NCBI GenBank assembly: GCA_021030905.1
Contig: JAGFMI010000003.1
Coordinates: forward strand, 1,302,001-1,366,000
Direction: 5' to 3'
Source: Pyrenula massariospora
Taxonomy: Eukaryota > Ascomycota > Eurotiomycetes > Pyrenulales > Pyrenulaceae
DNA length: 64,000 bases
Made by a program: the position numbers and the translations under genes. Shown piece by piece: positions 1-11,044 of this stretch. The notes under the pieces are model-generated. The model was not told where the DNA came from and made no database searches. It saw only the letters and a program-made list of their open reading frames with translations. Each line of letters begins with the position of its first letter. The stretch's first letter is position 1.

Positions 1-3000
1 TCCAAGACCAAGAACCAGTTGGTTTCAGAGGCGGTAAGTCCCATGCAATGCTGTCTTTTGTAGGAACACTAGGCTCTAACCATCAACTAACCCCAGATAT
101 TAAAAGCCCGAACTTATCTGTCATTACATATTTCGAGAGATTCAACATTATTCCGACCATACTTGGCCCACTTGCTAGAAGGAATCGTTGCCAAAGGAGA
201 TGTGGTTGAAGGCACGGCACAACAATCCCCTGACATCGAAAATGCGGCTCAAGAAATCACGCCGCTCCTCAAACCCCTGGCCCTTTTAATTGGTAAGGAA
301 GATCCTATGGAGTCCACAATTATATACGATAATGACGAGGAATTGGCCGTCTTGTTAAGAGAAGCGTGGTACAACATTGCAGCACACGATATCAGCTTAC
401 GCTCTCAACTTGGCCAACGACATTACGATGAGCTTAGGATGATTGCGGTTCATTCTGAGCCTCTGGTCGATAAAGAGAGAGCAGAACTTTTAGAAAGCGA
501 AGTAGAGCTCAACACGGTTCTCAGACGTGGCATGAGCGGTCCGCGCACGGCCGAGCAAAAGAAAAACCTGATCGCGCTATTACCACAAAAAGAAACTGAC
601 ATTCGACGGCTTAGCTATCCGAAAGCCGTCTTCGTGAATGCGGTTTATCTTGTCGAGACTCTCAGGTCGCTTTCAGGAGACTGCTCAAAGATACTCGATT
701 ACTTCCAGGATCCTTCCACAAAAGGTAGCGAACTTGGCAGCTGTCTTAACGCGGTGACTGAGGACGTGGTCGGTGGCTACATTTCTACGGCAATTAAAGG
801 CCACCACGGGCAATTCTCCGCTCCGTTTGCCTCAAGACAACTAGCTAGGATCTTAATCGGTTGCTGTCATAGAATCGAGACCGTTCGACGGATAGCTGCG
901 ATTTCTGCAGATCGTATGATAACACAGATGCCGTCAAGTCTTTGCCAGAAGGCGTCGCTGTTCGCACTACTCGAGCTTCTGACGCTCATGTGGTCAAGCT
1001 GTCTGGAAGAGGACATAGACGAATATGGCTGGCAATCTACATTTACATCTGCAAGGGGCAAAATTACTGTGGAGCTTTCTGACAGTTACGCAGTTCGAAG
1101 ACAAACGTTGAACGCTTTCCATACTCAGGCACAAAAATGGATTACCAGCGTCATCGCCGTTGCTCCGCTGGATGTCAAAGGCCTGTTACAGACATATCTA
1201 TCAGAATATGACGACACTGGCGCATACGGCCACGTCTCTCTTGGTAGGTCCTTTGCCCTCGAAATGGGTTCTCAGATTCCTATTAGCGATCAGAGACTTC
1301 GAGCCGTCAAACAGAGTGGAGATCACACCGAAATCAATGTCGCTTCTGATTTTATTGCACAGTACACGACACGACAGGAATATCGCTATGCCGGGCTGCC
1401 AGAAAATGACCAAGAATGGCTCGATTATCGTCGGGCTGGAGAAACTTATCCAAAAAAGCCCTCGAGTACCGTTGCTGAAGCGGAAGAAGCTCAAGCTGTT
1501 CTTGCAGAGCTGAAGAAAAAAGCTGAAGGAGACCGCCATGTTTCTGTTGCTGAAGTTCGAGACGTACTTAGACGCGCAGCTTCTCTTTTGTGCAGAAGCA
1601 AAAGGGCTCAAAGCGCAATCATACATCACCTCGTCAGCATTCCATTCGAGATTTTCAGTAAAGGGTCGATCAAGCTCGGCATCTCCCTATGGCTCGGTGT
1701 TATCCACGAAAATCCTCGGATGGAGTCCCGCATTTTAGTCGAGATTGCTTTAGCATGGGAAAGATCCATCTCTCGGAAAATTGGCATCTTTAGCTCTCAA
1801 TTTCATTTTACAGACCCATTCTATGTCAAGGAGGAATTTGCTCCATCTGATAAGGAGCAATTGCTCAAGCAGCAGCAACTGGCGCAGAGTACTATATCAC
1901 CACACTTTCGCCTCCTTCAATTTTTTGAGAGCCACTTCAACGCCATCAGGCTCGGTACCGTTCATACGCAGACAGTCTTTGCTCGCATGATTCACAAAAC
2001 TCTTCTAGGCTTCAAAAAGACTAGAGGGCAAGCTCTCACTCGCGAAATCCATTTTCATGCCATATTGTTTGCTTTGAACATCCTGAAGTACAACACAACG
2101 CTAACGCCAGGGTCCCACTGGACGCTTAGAGACGAGATTCTCTCTGCTTCGCTCAGCTGGTTTAAGCATTTTCCGGTGTGGTCATTCGGAGGAAATCGCT
2201 TGCAAATCAAAGCAGAAGTCCAGGTACTAACAGACATCCTATCATCGTTGCAAAGACTTCCAGCCGTCTCCTATATGGGAAACCGAAAGTCATTGCAGTC
2301 GAAACAAGAGCTACTTCAGCACTTACTAGAAAATGAGCGGTCACGACTCTCAGTATGGCTATTTCCCCTCAATCATGAGGGCAAGCATGACCGCGCATCA
2401 GAAACCGCAATTCTTCCTTTGATTCGGACTGCGTGGAATGAGCATCCTGCAATCGCCATTCATTTAGTCACGCGGTTTCCGTCAGATACAATGCGCCACG
2501 ACGTGAGATGGCTCATACTTAATTTCACCGACAAAGCTGTTGGAGAGGCTGATGGTCTAGAACTGCTACTTGGATCAGAAATGCCGCAAGATGTCTCGCA
2601 CCAGCTGAAGTATCTCCTATACTGGAGTCCCGTGAATCCAATGCAGGCCGTGACTTATTTCTTACCTGCGTACGGCAATCATCCTTTTATACTCCAATAC
2701 GCCATGAGAGCTCTCGATAGCCATCCTGTTGACGTTACATTTTTCTACGTACCTCAAATCGTCCAAGCACTCAGATATGATGCTCTATGTTATGTCGAGC
2801 GATACATAATCGAGGCTGGAAAATTCTCGCAACTGTTCGCCCATCAGATAATCTGGAACATGAAAGCAAACGCCTACAAAGACGAAGATTCTGAAGTCCC
2901 AGATCCAGTCAAGCCAACACTGGACAAGGTCATGGACAGTCTGATTTCTAGCTTCGATGGCGAAGATCGAGAGTTTTATGAAAAAGAATTTTCTTTCTTC

Positions 3001-4155
3001 AATGAAGTCACTGATGTTTCAGGGAAGTTAAGACCATTCATCAAACGCCCGAAACCAGAGAAGAAACAGAAGATCGAAGAAGAACTCCGCAAGATCAAAG
3101 TCGAAGTCGGTGTCTATCTACCTAGTAATCCTGACGGCGTCGTCATTGGCATTGACCGTAAATCGGGGAAGCCACTCCAATCACATGCGAAAGCCCCCTA
3201 TATGGCCACCTTCCGCATCCGCAAAACATGGTCAGACCCAACACCAGTGTCCGAAGCCTTGCTCGAAGATTCTTCAAAACACACTCCGCACCATGAAAAA
3301 AATACTAGCTCGGGCACTGCCGATATGCACAAATCAGCGAACGCAAACGACAACTCTTACGAGGTTTGGCAATCTGCCATTTTCAAGGTCGGCGACGACT
3401 GCCGCCAGGATGTCCTCGCCTTGCAAATGATCGCCGCCTTCCGTGGCATTTTCAATTCGTGTGGCCTTGACGTGTACGTGTACCCTTACCGCGTCACTGC
3501 CACTGCGCCTGGATGCGGCGTCATTGACGTACTACCAAACTCAATATCGCGGGACATGCTTGGCCGTGAAGCTGTCAACGGACTGTATGACTATTTTGTC
3601 ACCAAGTACGGAGGAGAAGATTCTATACGGTTTCAGGAAGCCAGGGCAAATTTCGTGAAGAGCATGGCAGCGTACAGCGTGATAAGCTACCTACTACAGT
3701 TCAAGGATCGACACAACGGAAACATCATGGTCGACGACGCGGGCCACATTCTACACATCGATTTTGGATTCTGCTTCGACATCGCTCCTGGCGGTGTCCG
3801 ATTCGAACGCGCCCCCTTCAAACTCACCTCAGAGATGATGGCCGTCATGGGCCGCCACGGCAACAACGCCGATTCGCAGCCGTACCGGTGGTTCGAAGAG
3901 CTCACCGTCAAGGCGTTCTTGGCGAGCCGGATGTACGTGGACAAGCTCTGCCACCTGGTGAGTCTGATGCTGGACAGCGGGCTGCCGTGTTTCAAGCCAG
4001 AGACGATTGCGAATTTTCGGCGGAGGTTTGTGCTCGAGAGGGGAGAGCGGGAGGCGGCGGAGGTGATGAGGGCGTTAGTGAGGAGGAGTGAAGGGAGCTT
4101 AAGTACAAAGGGTTATGATCAGTTTCAGTTGTTGACTAATGGGATTCCGTATTGA
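1..4155 (+). CDS. STT4: Phosphatidylinositol 4-kinase STT4, 3' part (5' end outside window)
   Basis: Makes phosphatidylinositol 4-phosphate at the plasma membrane. Seen: an exon at 1-33 ends at a GTAAGT donor; a 63-nt intron (34-96) ends CCCCAG; a long exon runs 97-4155 in phase, giving about 1,363 visible residues. A long helical region comes first, with the PIK accessory domain around visible residues 880-1010. The kinase lobe follows: conserved lysine segment KVGDDCRQD, catalytic loop DRHNGN starting near visible residue 1215, and metal-binding HIDFGF near 1233. The N-lobe stretch GIDRKSGKPLQS is typical of type III PI4K-alpha. Fungal Stt4 is about 1,900 aa, so roughly 500 residues lie upstream of the window. 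A low-complexity histidine- and serine-containing insert sits between the N-lobe and the conserved lysine segment. PI 3-kinases are excluded by the overall PI4K-alpha-like context; TOR-like kinases lack this N-lobe. Confidence 0.95.
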
Positions 4156-4225
4156 AGGGAGGGGAAAACAGTAGAAAGAGAGAGCATTTACGGATTAGCT
4201 TTGTATGGGGAGCTTAAATGTAGCA

Positions 4226-4249
4226 CATATATATATGCGTATATATAGG
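4226..4249. repeat. TA-rich microsatellite in STT4 3' flank
   Basis: A short run of alternating AT/TA dinucleotides, interrupted by one GCG, lies about 70 nt after the STT4 stop. It probably sits in the 3' UTR or terminator region; the shared 268-nt spacer with the convergent metalloprotease gene is otherwise plain. Confidence 0.6.
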
Positions 4250-4423
4250 GAGAGAGAATATTCGCGTAATAGGCAGCATATCATGCTCTCGAAAGATTAT
4301 ACACGTTAATACCTTTTCACGCCAGACCCATCCCTACTCCCGCCATCGGACAAGAAGACCCATCACGTCGTTCTCAAAACGCATTCCAAACCCAAACTCT
4401 CCCGAGACAAAGTTCTCTTTCCC

Positions 4424-5923
4424 TTAAGGACTACTCCCCACCACAATCGCCCTTTCCCTCGTCTCTCCATCCTTCTCCCTCCTCTCCCCATCCTCCTCCC
4501 CCTCCCCCCGCCCCAGCACCCCCTCCAACCACCCCCTCAACCCGGCCCACCCCGCCAACTCCCCCCACCCTTCCCTCCTAATAACCCCCAACATCTCCCC
4601 CCACCTCTCCCTCGCACTCCCGCCGACCGCACAGTCCACCATGGCATCGTGCACGGGGCAGAACACCATGGGCTGCCGCGCGTCCTCGGCCGCGCTGGCC
4701 GTGCCCTGCATCGCGCACGCGTACCAGGCGCAGTGGTCCAGGCCGAGGGTGTGGCCGAGCTCGTGGGTTGCTACGCGGCAGGTGCGGGCTAGGTAGATTG
4801 AGGCGAGGGAACGGGGGGATGGGGGGTTGGGGAGGGAGGTGTGGGCGGCGAGGGCGAGGGACATTGGGGTTGAGGGGGAGGGGGGAATTTGGGGGGAGGG
4901 TTTTGGTGGGGTTTTGGAGGGTTGGCAGAGGGAGGAGATGTAGGCTGTGCAGTGGCTGGCGGGCCAGGCGTGGGCGCGGGGGACGGATTGGTGGGTGTCG
5001 AGGCCGGGATGGTAGCGGGCGGTGGAGATTACGCAGATGCGGGAGCCGCCGTACTGTGGGAAAGGGGAAGAGGTTAGTTTTTACGGGGGAAGAGGATGGG
5101 TGGTGGGAGATATTGTGATGGGGTAGGGGAAAGAGGGACTAACAGCTCGGCCACAGCAGAAGTCATCGTCCTCGTCTTCGTACATGTCGTGATGGACGAG
5201 TAGCATTATGGAAAAGGCATCGGGAGGGAGAACGGAAGAGGCGACGTCGAGGATATCGTTCAAGTTGAGCTGGTAAGGGAAGACGGAATCTGGGCATGGG
5301 CGACACCTAATACGCGTGCAGTCGGTAGAAGTCTGGAGGCCGACATAGCGAGGTGTGCGGGTAGTCTCTCCCTTACGCTTTTTCCGGTTCGGTGGCTCGG
5401 AGTCCCAGCTGGTGAATCTCAATTTTTGCGGCAGTATTTTCACAGACATAGGGTAATAAAAGGCGGATATGTATGTTCTCAAATCCTTGATATCCGGTTG
5501 AGGGATCTTGCCGGGAGCGGATCCGTCATGGTGTGACCGCGTCCAGCTTCGCATAAAGTCTACTTCCTTTCCAACAGAGGGCACATCAGCAAGATAGATG
5601 ACATTTCTATCTGGCGTGACTTTGTTCCGGTACGAAGCGTTGAAGTATTCTGTGCAAGTGTTTTGGGGGTACTTTGGATCTTCTGCTAGATCATCGCCTG
5701 GCAGCACAAGCGGAGCCGGAAACGTGGATGGAGGTGGGACCTCGGTCGTATCATCTTGTGCCTTGGAATTACGAGGTCCTTTTTTCGATATAGATGTCTG
5801 CAAGGTCGCTGCTAAAGCTCTGCGTCTCGCAGTCGGATGGTGGTAGCCTGCCTTGCGGGCGTGTGAGGATGGTACAAATGTCATAGATGCATGAGCGCAA
5901 TATTGGCTCTCGTCTAAAGGCAT
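4424..5923 (-). CDS. Archaemetzincin-type zinc metalloprotease
   Basis: Two exons on the minus strand, 5923-5144 and 5053-4424, joined across a 90-nt intron (5054-5143; donor GTTAGT, acceptor CCCACAG) in phase 0, giving 469 aa. The C-terminal half carries HELGHTLGLDHC followed by AWYACAM, which matches the archaemetzincin signature HExxHxxGxxHCx4CxM. The N-terminal half has the stretch TFPAPLVLPGDDLA that I recall from fungal members. Archaemetzincins are intracellular zinc aminopeptidase-like proteases of poorly known substrate. Oddity: the usual final CxxC of the second zinc motif reads CPVH here, so the last ligand is His. The gene is convergent with STT4. The start at 5923 is the first ATG of the open frame; an earlier exon cannot be excluded. 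The last 90 residues are acidic and glycine-rich and look low-complexity. Confidence 0.85.
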
Positions 5924-6725
5924 GATTTCGCAACCAGCAATACTGCAAGATCAAGATTGAATAACTAATGCTGATGTGATCACCCGAGAATGATAAGGCT
6001 TTTTTTGTTGTGTCTCGAATCCCAGAGCACGCCCGGGAATTTATGAAATATCAAGCGACAACTTCTTCCCTCGGGAGTGCAAAACTCGGCCCAAGCCTCT
6101 CGAATCGTAGCTAATTCTGGTACTTCAGCAAGGAGGAAAGACGATTTCACATGATTGAAAATTGAATGAGCAATAATCGCAAAAGACAAAAGAAGGACTG
6201 AACGATTTCACCCCGAGATAAAAGCATGGACATAGGCGTAATTGCAGAAAAATGACAATGCGAAGTTGTCGACGGCTTTCTTTACTCACTTCAGGTCTCC
6301 GAAATTGTGCTCCTTTACCTATATTAGAAAATTGTCTTTGGAGCCCGTGTTGACTTGACTGGATTACTGGTGCCTAATTATGGGCAGGTTTTTGGTTGCT
6401 AGGCACCTGTCGGGGGCCACATTTGGGGGCGACGAGGCTGAACGATCTCGTTTAGCCTTGCGGGATAGGCACCTAAGAATTTCAGTTAGACCGTGCACTC
6501 GTCTTCTACACCTCACCTACGATGAAAACGATTGATGTCTGCCTGAACGTGTGGCACAGCTACTAAAGTCTAGTACCGACAAATTTAACAGAAACCCACT
6601 TACATTGAAGGCGACGAATTCTTTATCACATGCAGTATTACATACTTTTTGGCTCGATGTCCTCTGAAGCTCAAAATATCAGACAATTTATTATTGTGTA
6701 CACAACGTCAGGCCTCTTGAGCTTC
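5924..6725. other. Intergenic: metalloprotease promoter side, no gene seen
   Basis: Upstream region of the metalloprotease gene. Only short open frames without domain signals on either strand; nothing I can support as a gene. Confidence 0.5.
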
Positions 6726-6818
6726 TCAATTGCATCCTGAGCATTTGTAATGGCCACACTGGCATTTGCTGCAAGAATCGGGGTTGGTGTCGTCGCACCA
6801 GCAACATTCCCAACTCAT
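6726..6818 (-). CDS. Possible 30-aa cysteine-rich, zinc-knuckle-like microprotein
   Basis: A 30-codon ORF, start ATG at 6818 and stop at 6726. The peptide begins MSWECCWCDD and ends GHYKCSGCN, with eight cysteines spaced as CCxC and CxxCxC, then HxxCxxC. That spacing resembles the short cysteine/histidine modules (WxCCxC...CxxCxHxxCxxC) found in many fungal proteins, so metal binding is plausible. The frame continues open upstream to 7079, where the residues look non-coding, so this is either a stand-alone microgene or the last exon of an unrecognised gene. No partner or promoter is evident. Confidence 0.35.
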   Translation of the reverse strand: MSWECCWCDDTNPDSCSKCQCGHYKCSGCN

Positions 6819-7904
6819 GATTGTTTGGTCGATTGGTATTGTGTTGATATAAGACGCTAAGAGCGCAAAGATCTTTGCTTGGTAGATATTGTAATGCGAA
6901 AAATGGTGTGCACTGGAGTGTCTGACAGTTAGGAAAAGAGAGAGACGATAAGAGGTGTTTTGAATGGAGGAGATGAAAGAAATATCGCCGGAAACCATGT
7001 CGCAAGGGACAAAGGTGAGGACTCGACGAAATTCATTCTGAATGATTCTTCCTTTAGTGCCATTCTTTATGCCTAACAATGGTATTAATGTCTCTCAAAA
7101 TCAAGAATGCTGCTACAAACAAAGCCTCTGAGACAACACAAGCGACATGAGGAATCTACGCTACCATGACCAATGACAGTGAATGGCATGGCGTCAGCGC
7201 CTCGGGCGTTCATAGAAAAGCAACATGATGGAGATGCACGATAACAGTCGTCTCCTCACTGGTATGTGTTCTGACGAAACAAAGGTGGGTCAGAATGTGA
7301 TATTCTAGCCTCTGACGTTGAAGGTCATTTATTATCGTTTGATAATTCTTTTTGGTAAGCAACCTTCTGTACAAAATCAACTCAAGTCGAGATATCGATC
7401 TGGCTTAAGCTCTGGCACGTGTTTTGTCCGATGGAGACGTTTGGCAGAGTTCTGGAGGTGGTGTCTTGGAGTCATTATGTACTAGGATAGAATTAGCAGC
7501 ATATTGGTTGAATTTGGTCAAAAACGTAGACTGTGGCCGAGGCTACTACCAGCTATCAGCGCTAAAAATCAGATGCGCCACCATTTCTCATCCCCAGCCT
7601 CGAACCCCGTGAAAGCCACTGCGACCACCATAGTCAGGCGAACTCGCTACCCCAGGCTGTTGATTTTTCAGTAGCAAGAGGATGTCCCATCACCATCCCC
7701 ATTCCCGGTCAGAAGCAACTACCTTTCGTACTTCGGCTCCATTCAAACCCCTAAATCAAGTTTTGTTAGCATCAGCCATCTTCAAAGTGACCCTTTTTGT
7801 GGTGAGGCTGAACTTCTCTGACAGAACGATAATTCACCTCATCCACCAAACTCCATGGAGTTCTTTTCCTCTAGAGGTCCAGCTATAAGGTTCTCTCGCG
7901 GATG
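6819..7904. other. Intergenic, no gene seen
   Basis: No domain-bearing frame on either strand. Short frames here (for example 7424-7612 and 7682-7888) have no recognisable motifs and no splice structure that joins them. Confidence 0.5.
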
Positions 7905-8215
7905 ACGCTGTTTAAGAGTCTCACTACGATACGTTCGATGCCCCGCATAAGCAGATACCAGTATCAAGCTCTTAAATAGGATGTAATTCGATTGCTGAAG
8001 TTATACGGTGATGTCGAGAGTTCGGCACTTCAAAGCTATCTACAGAAGTTCCGAATACCTGATGATTAAGAATTGCTTTAAGACCAAGAGATAACCCTCG
8101 CCCGCGCAGAGGGCTACACAGTACTGAGTGCTCCTCAATTCTAGGCTCTGTCGTACACGTGGGCAGAGAAGACAGAGTCAGGAGATCTCAAGACTTTCGG
8201 AAGATCCGATTAGTC
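7905..8215 (+). pseudogene. Decayed reading frame of unknown family
   Basis: One frame across about 310 nt reads as ordinary protein-like sequence (for example a segment reading SSALQSYLQKFRIPDD and another reading ARAEGYTVLSAP) but carries several in-frame stops. The stops are of the kind that C-to-T change in glutamine codons would give, as expected if repeat-induced point mutation or simple decay acted. I do not recognise the family. It may be a relic of a mobile element or of an old host gene. Confidence 0.3.
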
Positions 8216-9485
8216 TAAAAAATAGACTGTTCTACAAAAAATCTCTGTTTTACGTATTGCTTCAACCAGGCTGTGACAAGACATCCCAGTCGGACGGTCT
8301 CAAATGATCTTGATCGACACCATCTATATCTGTTCTGATCGAAGTACAATGAAAGGTTTATATCTTACCTTTTTAAGGGATTCACTTTTACACTAAGAGT
8401 TAAATCTGGTCGTTAGAAAATGAAGAATTGTAGCATAACTTAAGGAAAGACCGCCCGTCCTAACATATAAATAAGCAATATATGTATGCGGGTCGTGGTC
8501 GTCCACAAGCCGTGGGGAACAGGTATCTAATCCCACACGCGGCATCACGGCACAGTGATGAATGTAAAACAGCGACGAGCAATTGCCCAGTTTCTGAGGT
8601 ACCATATTTACGCGGGATAACTCACAGACTATCACCCACGACCAGATCCTACAGTCCCAACCAGGATCTTCTGCAGTCTCGACGCCACAGCAAGTCGGGT
8701 TCATGCGGGCATGAGGCCGTATTCGCTTCCTGCCGTGCTTGCATGATTGATTCCAGCTCCTCGCACAGCGATAGCTTCGACACCGCTTGTTCTGCTTAGG
8801 AAGCGGCTGTACAGGTGTGAAATGCAATGTGATGTGTGCTACGTATTTTGCTAACTACTACAGAAGTGGGTATGCCAATAGCGTAACAGTTAAACCCATT
8901 TATAAGTAGACTAGCTATGGGAAATTTCGCATTTCAGGCAAGCTAGCCGGCAGAACAAGGTAAATTACCTATACAATAAGCTGAGGATTCGGCATACGGG
9001 CAATTACTTAAAGGGAGGTGTGTGGATCCCCTATACAAATTAGAACGATTCCTTGTAAATAAAGCTAATTTTAGGGTAAAATGTGAGTTAGAATAAGACG
9101 ATACATAGAGCCCTGTCTGATCTAAATTCTTTACCTATTAATATAGATATTGCGTCGGAGGATCGGCCTTTTCGTTGTAAGCAATTTCGCCCTATTAGGA
9201 AATCAACTTCTGTGACTGATCCTTGCTTACAACGAGATTTACTGTACCACTTTGTACATATTAAGGATGCAATACGAGTCATCGCAAAAAGAAAATTCTC
9301 CGAACTTGCAAAAATCACCGTGAAAATTCCCGACAAGGGGATATTGAAAGGTGCATCGTACCTCTGCTAAAGCAACCTCCTAGCGCAAGGCTTATCGTCT
9401 TTCAGTATCTTCGAGCATCTGAAAGACTGAAATAAACCTCACAAATTATTTAAACCGTGTTGGTACAATTCATCTTTTCTTAGCA
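8216..9485. other. Intergenic, partly AT-rich, with a hairpin
   Basis: Mostly featureless. The stretch around 8860-9120 is AT-rich. A 13-bp perfect inverted repeat occupies 9172-9184 and 9223-9235. The last 60 nt before the O-methyltransferase start are pyrimidine-rich, as expected of a fungal promoter. Confidence 0.5.
9172..9235. repeat. 13-bp inverted repeat (stem-loop)
   Basis: TCGTTGTAAGCAA at 9172-9184 is repeated as its exact reverse complement at 9223-9235, separated by 38 nt. It lies in an AT-rich block with no coding sign. It could be a MITE-like relic or a chance hairpin. Confidence 0.5.
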
Positions 9486-10891
9486 ATGGCTGCCGAATCA
9501 GCAATACAGCTGCTTGTCCGCAAGATTCAGGAAGCAACCACAAACTTCGAGAAAGGCGAACCCAACGGACTCGTACAAGTTCAAGATGCTCTTGAAGCCT
9601 TGCGACGGGCTGTAGAGCCTCCCCATGTTCAGATAATGAAGCAGAGATTCCACGTACGTTGATACCTGTTCTTGCTTCATTCCTTGAAAATTAGCTGACT
9701 TTACAAGAGCGTCCAAAATGTTTGCTTGGTCATGGCCGTAGAAATGGGACTCCTATGGGCCTTGAGCTCGAGTCCGAGCAAGTCGTTGACCGCGGATGAC
9801 TTATCATCATCGAGCGGATACAATAAGCAGCTCGTTGGTCAGTCTTCTCCAAAATTTAATTTTGTTCTTGCGCTCAACGGCAATAAGTGAGGGTAATGCG
9901 AATGATAACCGCACTCAAATTTGCCGATGAGGTTGGCTTTCAGACATACAAAGCCAATGATGTGACGATCACTCAGATGGATCCTGGCTGGCTTGGTACA
10001 CTGATGATAACGTGAGACAGCGAAGATCTGATGAGGCTCCATCTTCTAACGTGACTGCAGGAACGAATGGGTACTCTCTTACGGAGCACACGTCCGTAAA
10101 TATCTTCGACAAAACAAGCCTTGCGACCTGAACTACACGGAGTCGTTATACGAATTTGCAAACGGAGAATCTTCTTGGGAGACGATGAGAAAGGATGCCG
10201 TCTGGAAGAAGGCATTCGACGATGCTATGACTACTCGCACAAAGTTCTATGCCGCGCCATGGCATGACAAGTTTCCAGCACGGTCGCGAATAGACGATTT
10301 CAAAGCTAAAATAGCAAGCAAGCCTGTGATAGTCGATCTTGGAGGCAATCAAGGTGTTGATTTGCAAAGTTTTGCAACAGCGAACGCAGACTTGGAATGC
10401 GAGTTGGTCCTCCAAGACCTACCGGAGACCATCAAAAATTTTCCTGCAGGACTTGACCCAAGAGTGAAGCCATCAATTCACGACTTCTTCACTCCTCAAC
10501 CAATCAAAGGTATCGACACTTCTTCAGTACGGAGTTGTCGTGAACTAGCGACTGATACTCAACAGGGGCTGCGATCTATTATCTCAAATCCGTGCTACAC
10601 AACTGGAACGATGTGAAAAGTGTTGAACTGCTATCACAAACGGCGAAAGCGATGACCTGCGCCTCAACCTTACTCATCCATGACATGGTTCTCTCTGACC
10701 GTAATGAGTCCCTCCTAAAGGCAGACATGGATATCATGATAATGATGTCATTGTGCGGCTGCCAAAGGACATACACCCAATGGCAGGCATTATTAGCAGC
10801 GGTACAGCCTCCACTGAGATTGGTCAAAGTCTGGTCTTCGCCAAAAGATCCGCAATCGGTCGTCGAAACGGTTCTCGCGGATGCAACTTGA
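9486..10891 (+). CDS. SAM-dependent O-methyltransferase (plant COMT-like family)
   Basis: Five exons: 9486-9653, 9708-9837, 9888-10011, 10061-10509 and 10566-10891. The introns are 54, 50, 49 and 56 nt, all GT-AG and phase-consistent, giving 398 aa, the usual length of fungal O-methyltransferases. Order of parts: N-terminal dimerisation helices; a winged-helix segment (reading VMRMITALKFADEVG); the SAM-binding loop VIVDLGGNQG, a variant of DxGGGxG; VLQDLPETI after it; and the catalytic histidine in LKSVLHNWND. It should methylate a hydroxyl of a phenolic or polyketide substrate, which cannot be named. No biosynthetic backbone gene lies nearby. It is convergent with the alpha/beta hydrolase, with only 153 nt between the stops. 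Confidence 0.85.
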
Positions 10892-11044
10892 GGCCTCGCA
10901 ACCACGTAGAGCCTCATCAGTGCTTTAAGGCCGGGCGCACCTCTCTAGTAGTATTGAGAATAGAGCGGGAAACAATGAGAGATCGTACTATTCTTTCCCA
11001 TAATGAGACAAGTCTAATTCAAGAGTATTTAGCTTTCCGCATCG

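Noticed and set aside
8393-8827. 144-codon minus-strand frame in the gap before the O-methyltransferase
   Set aside because: Cysteine- and arginine-containing but without a motif, signal peptide or splice structure; overlapped by a + strand frame of similar quality.
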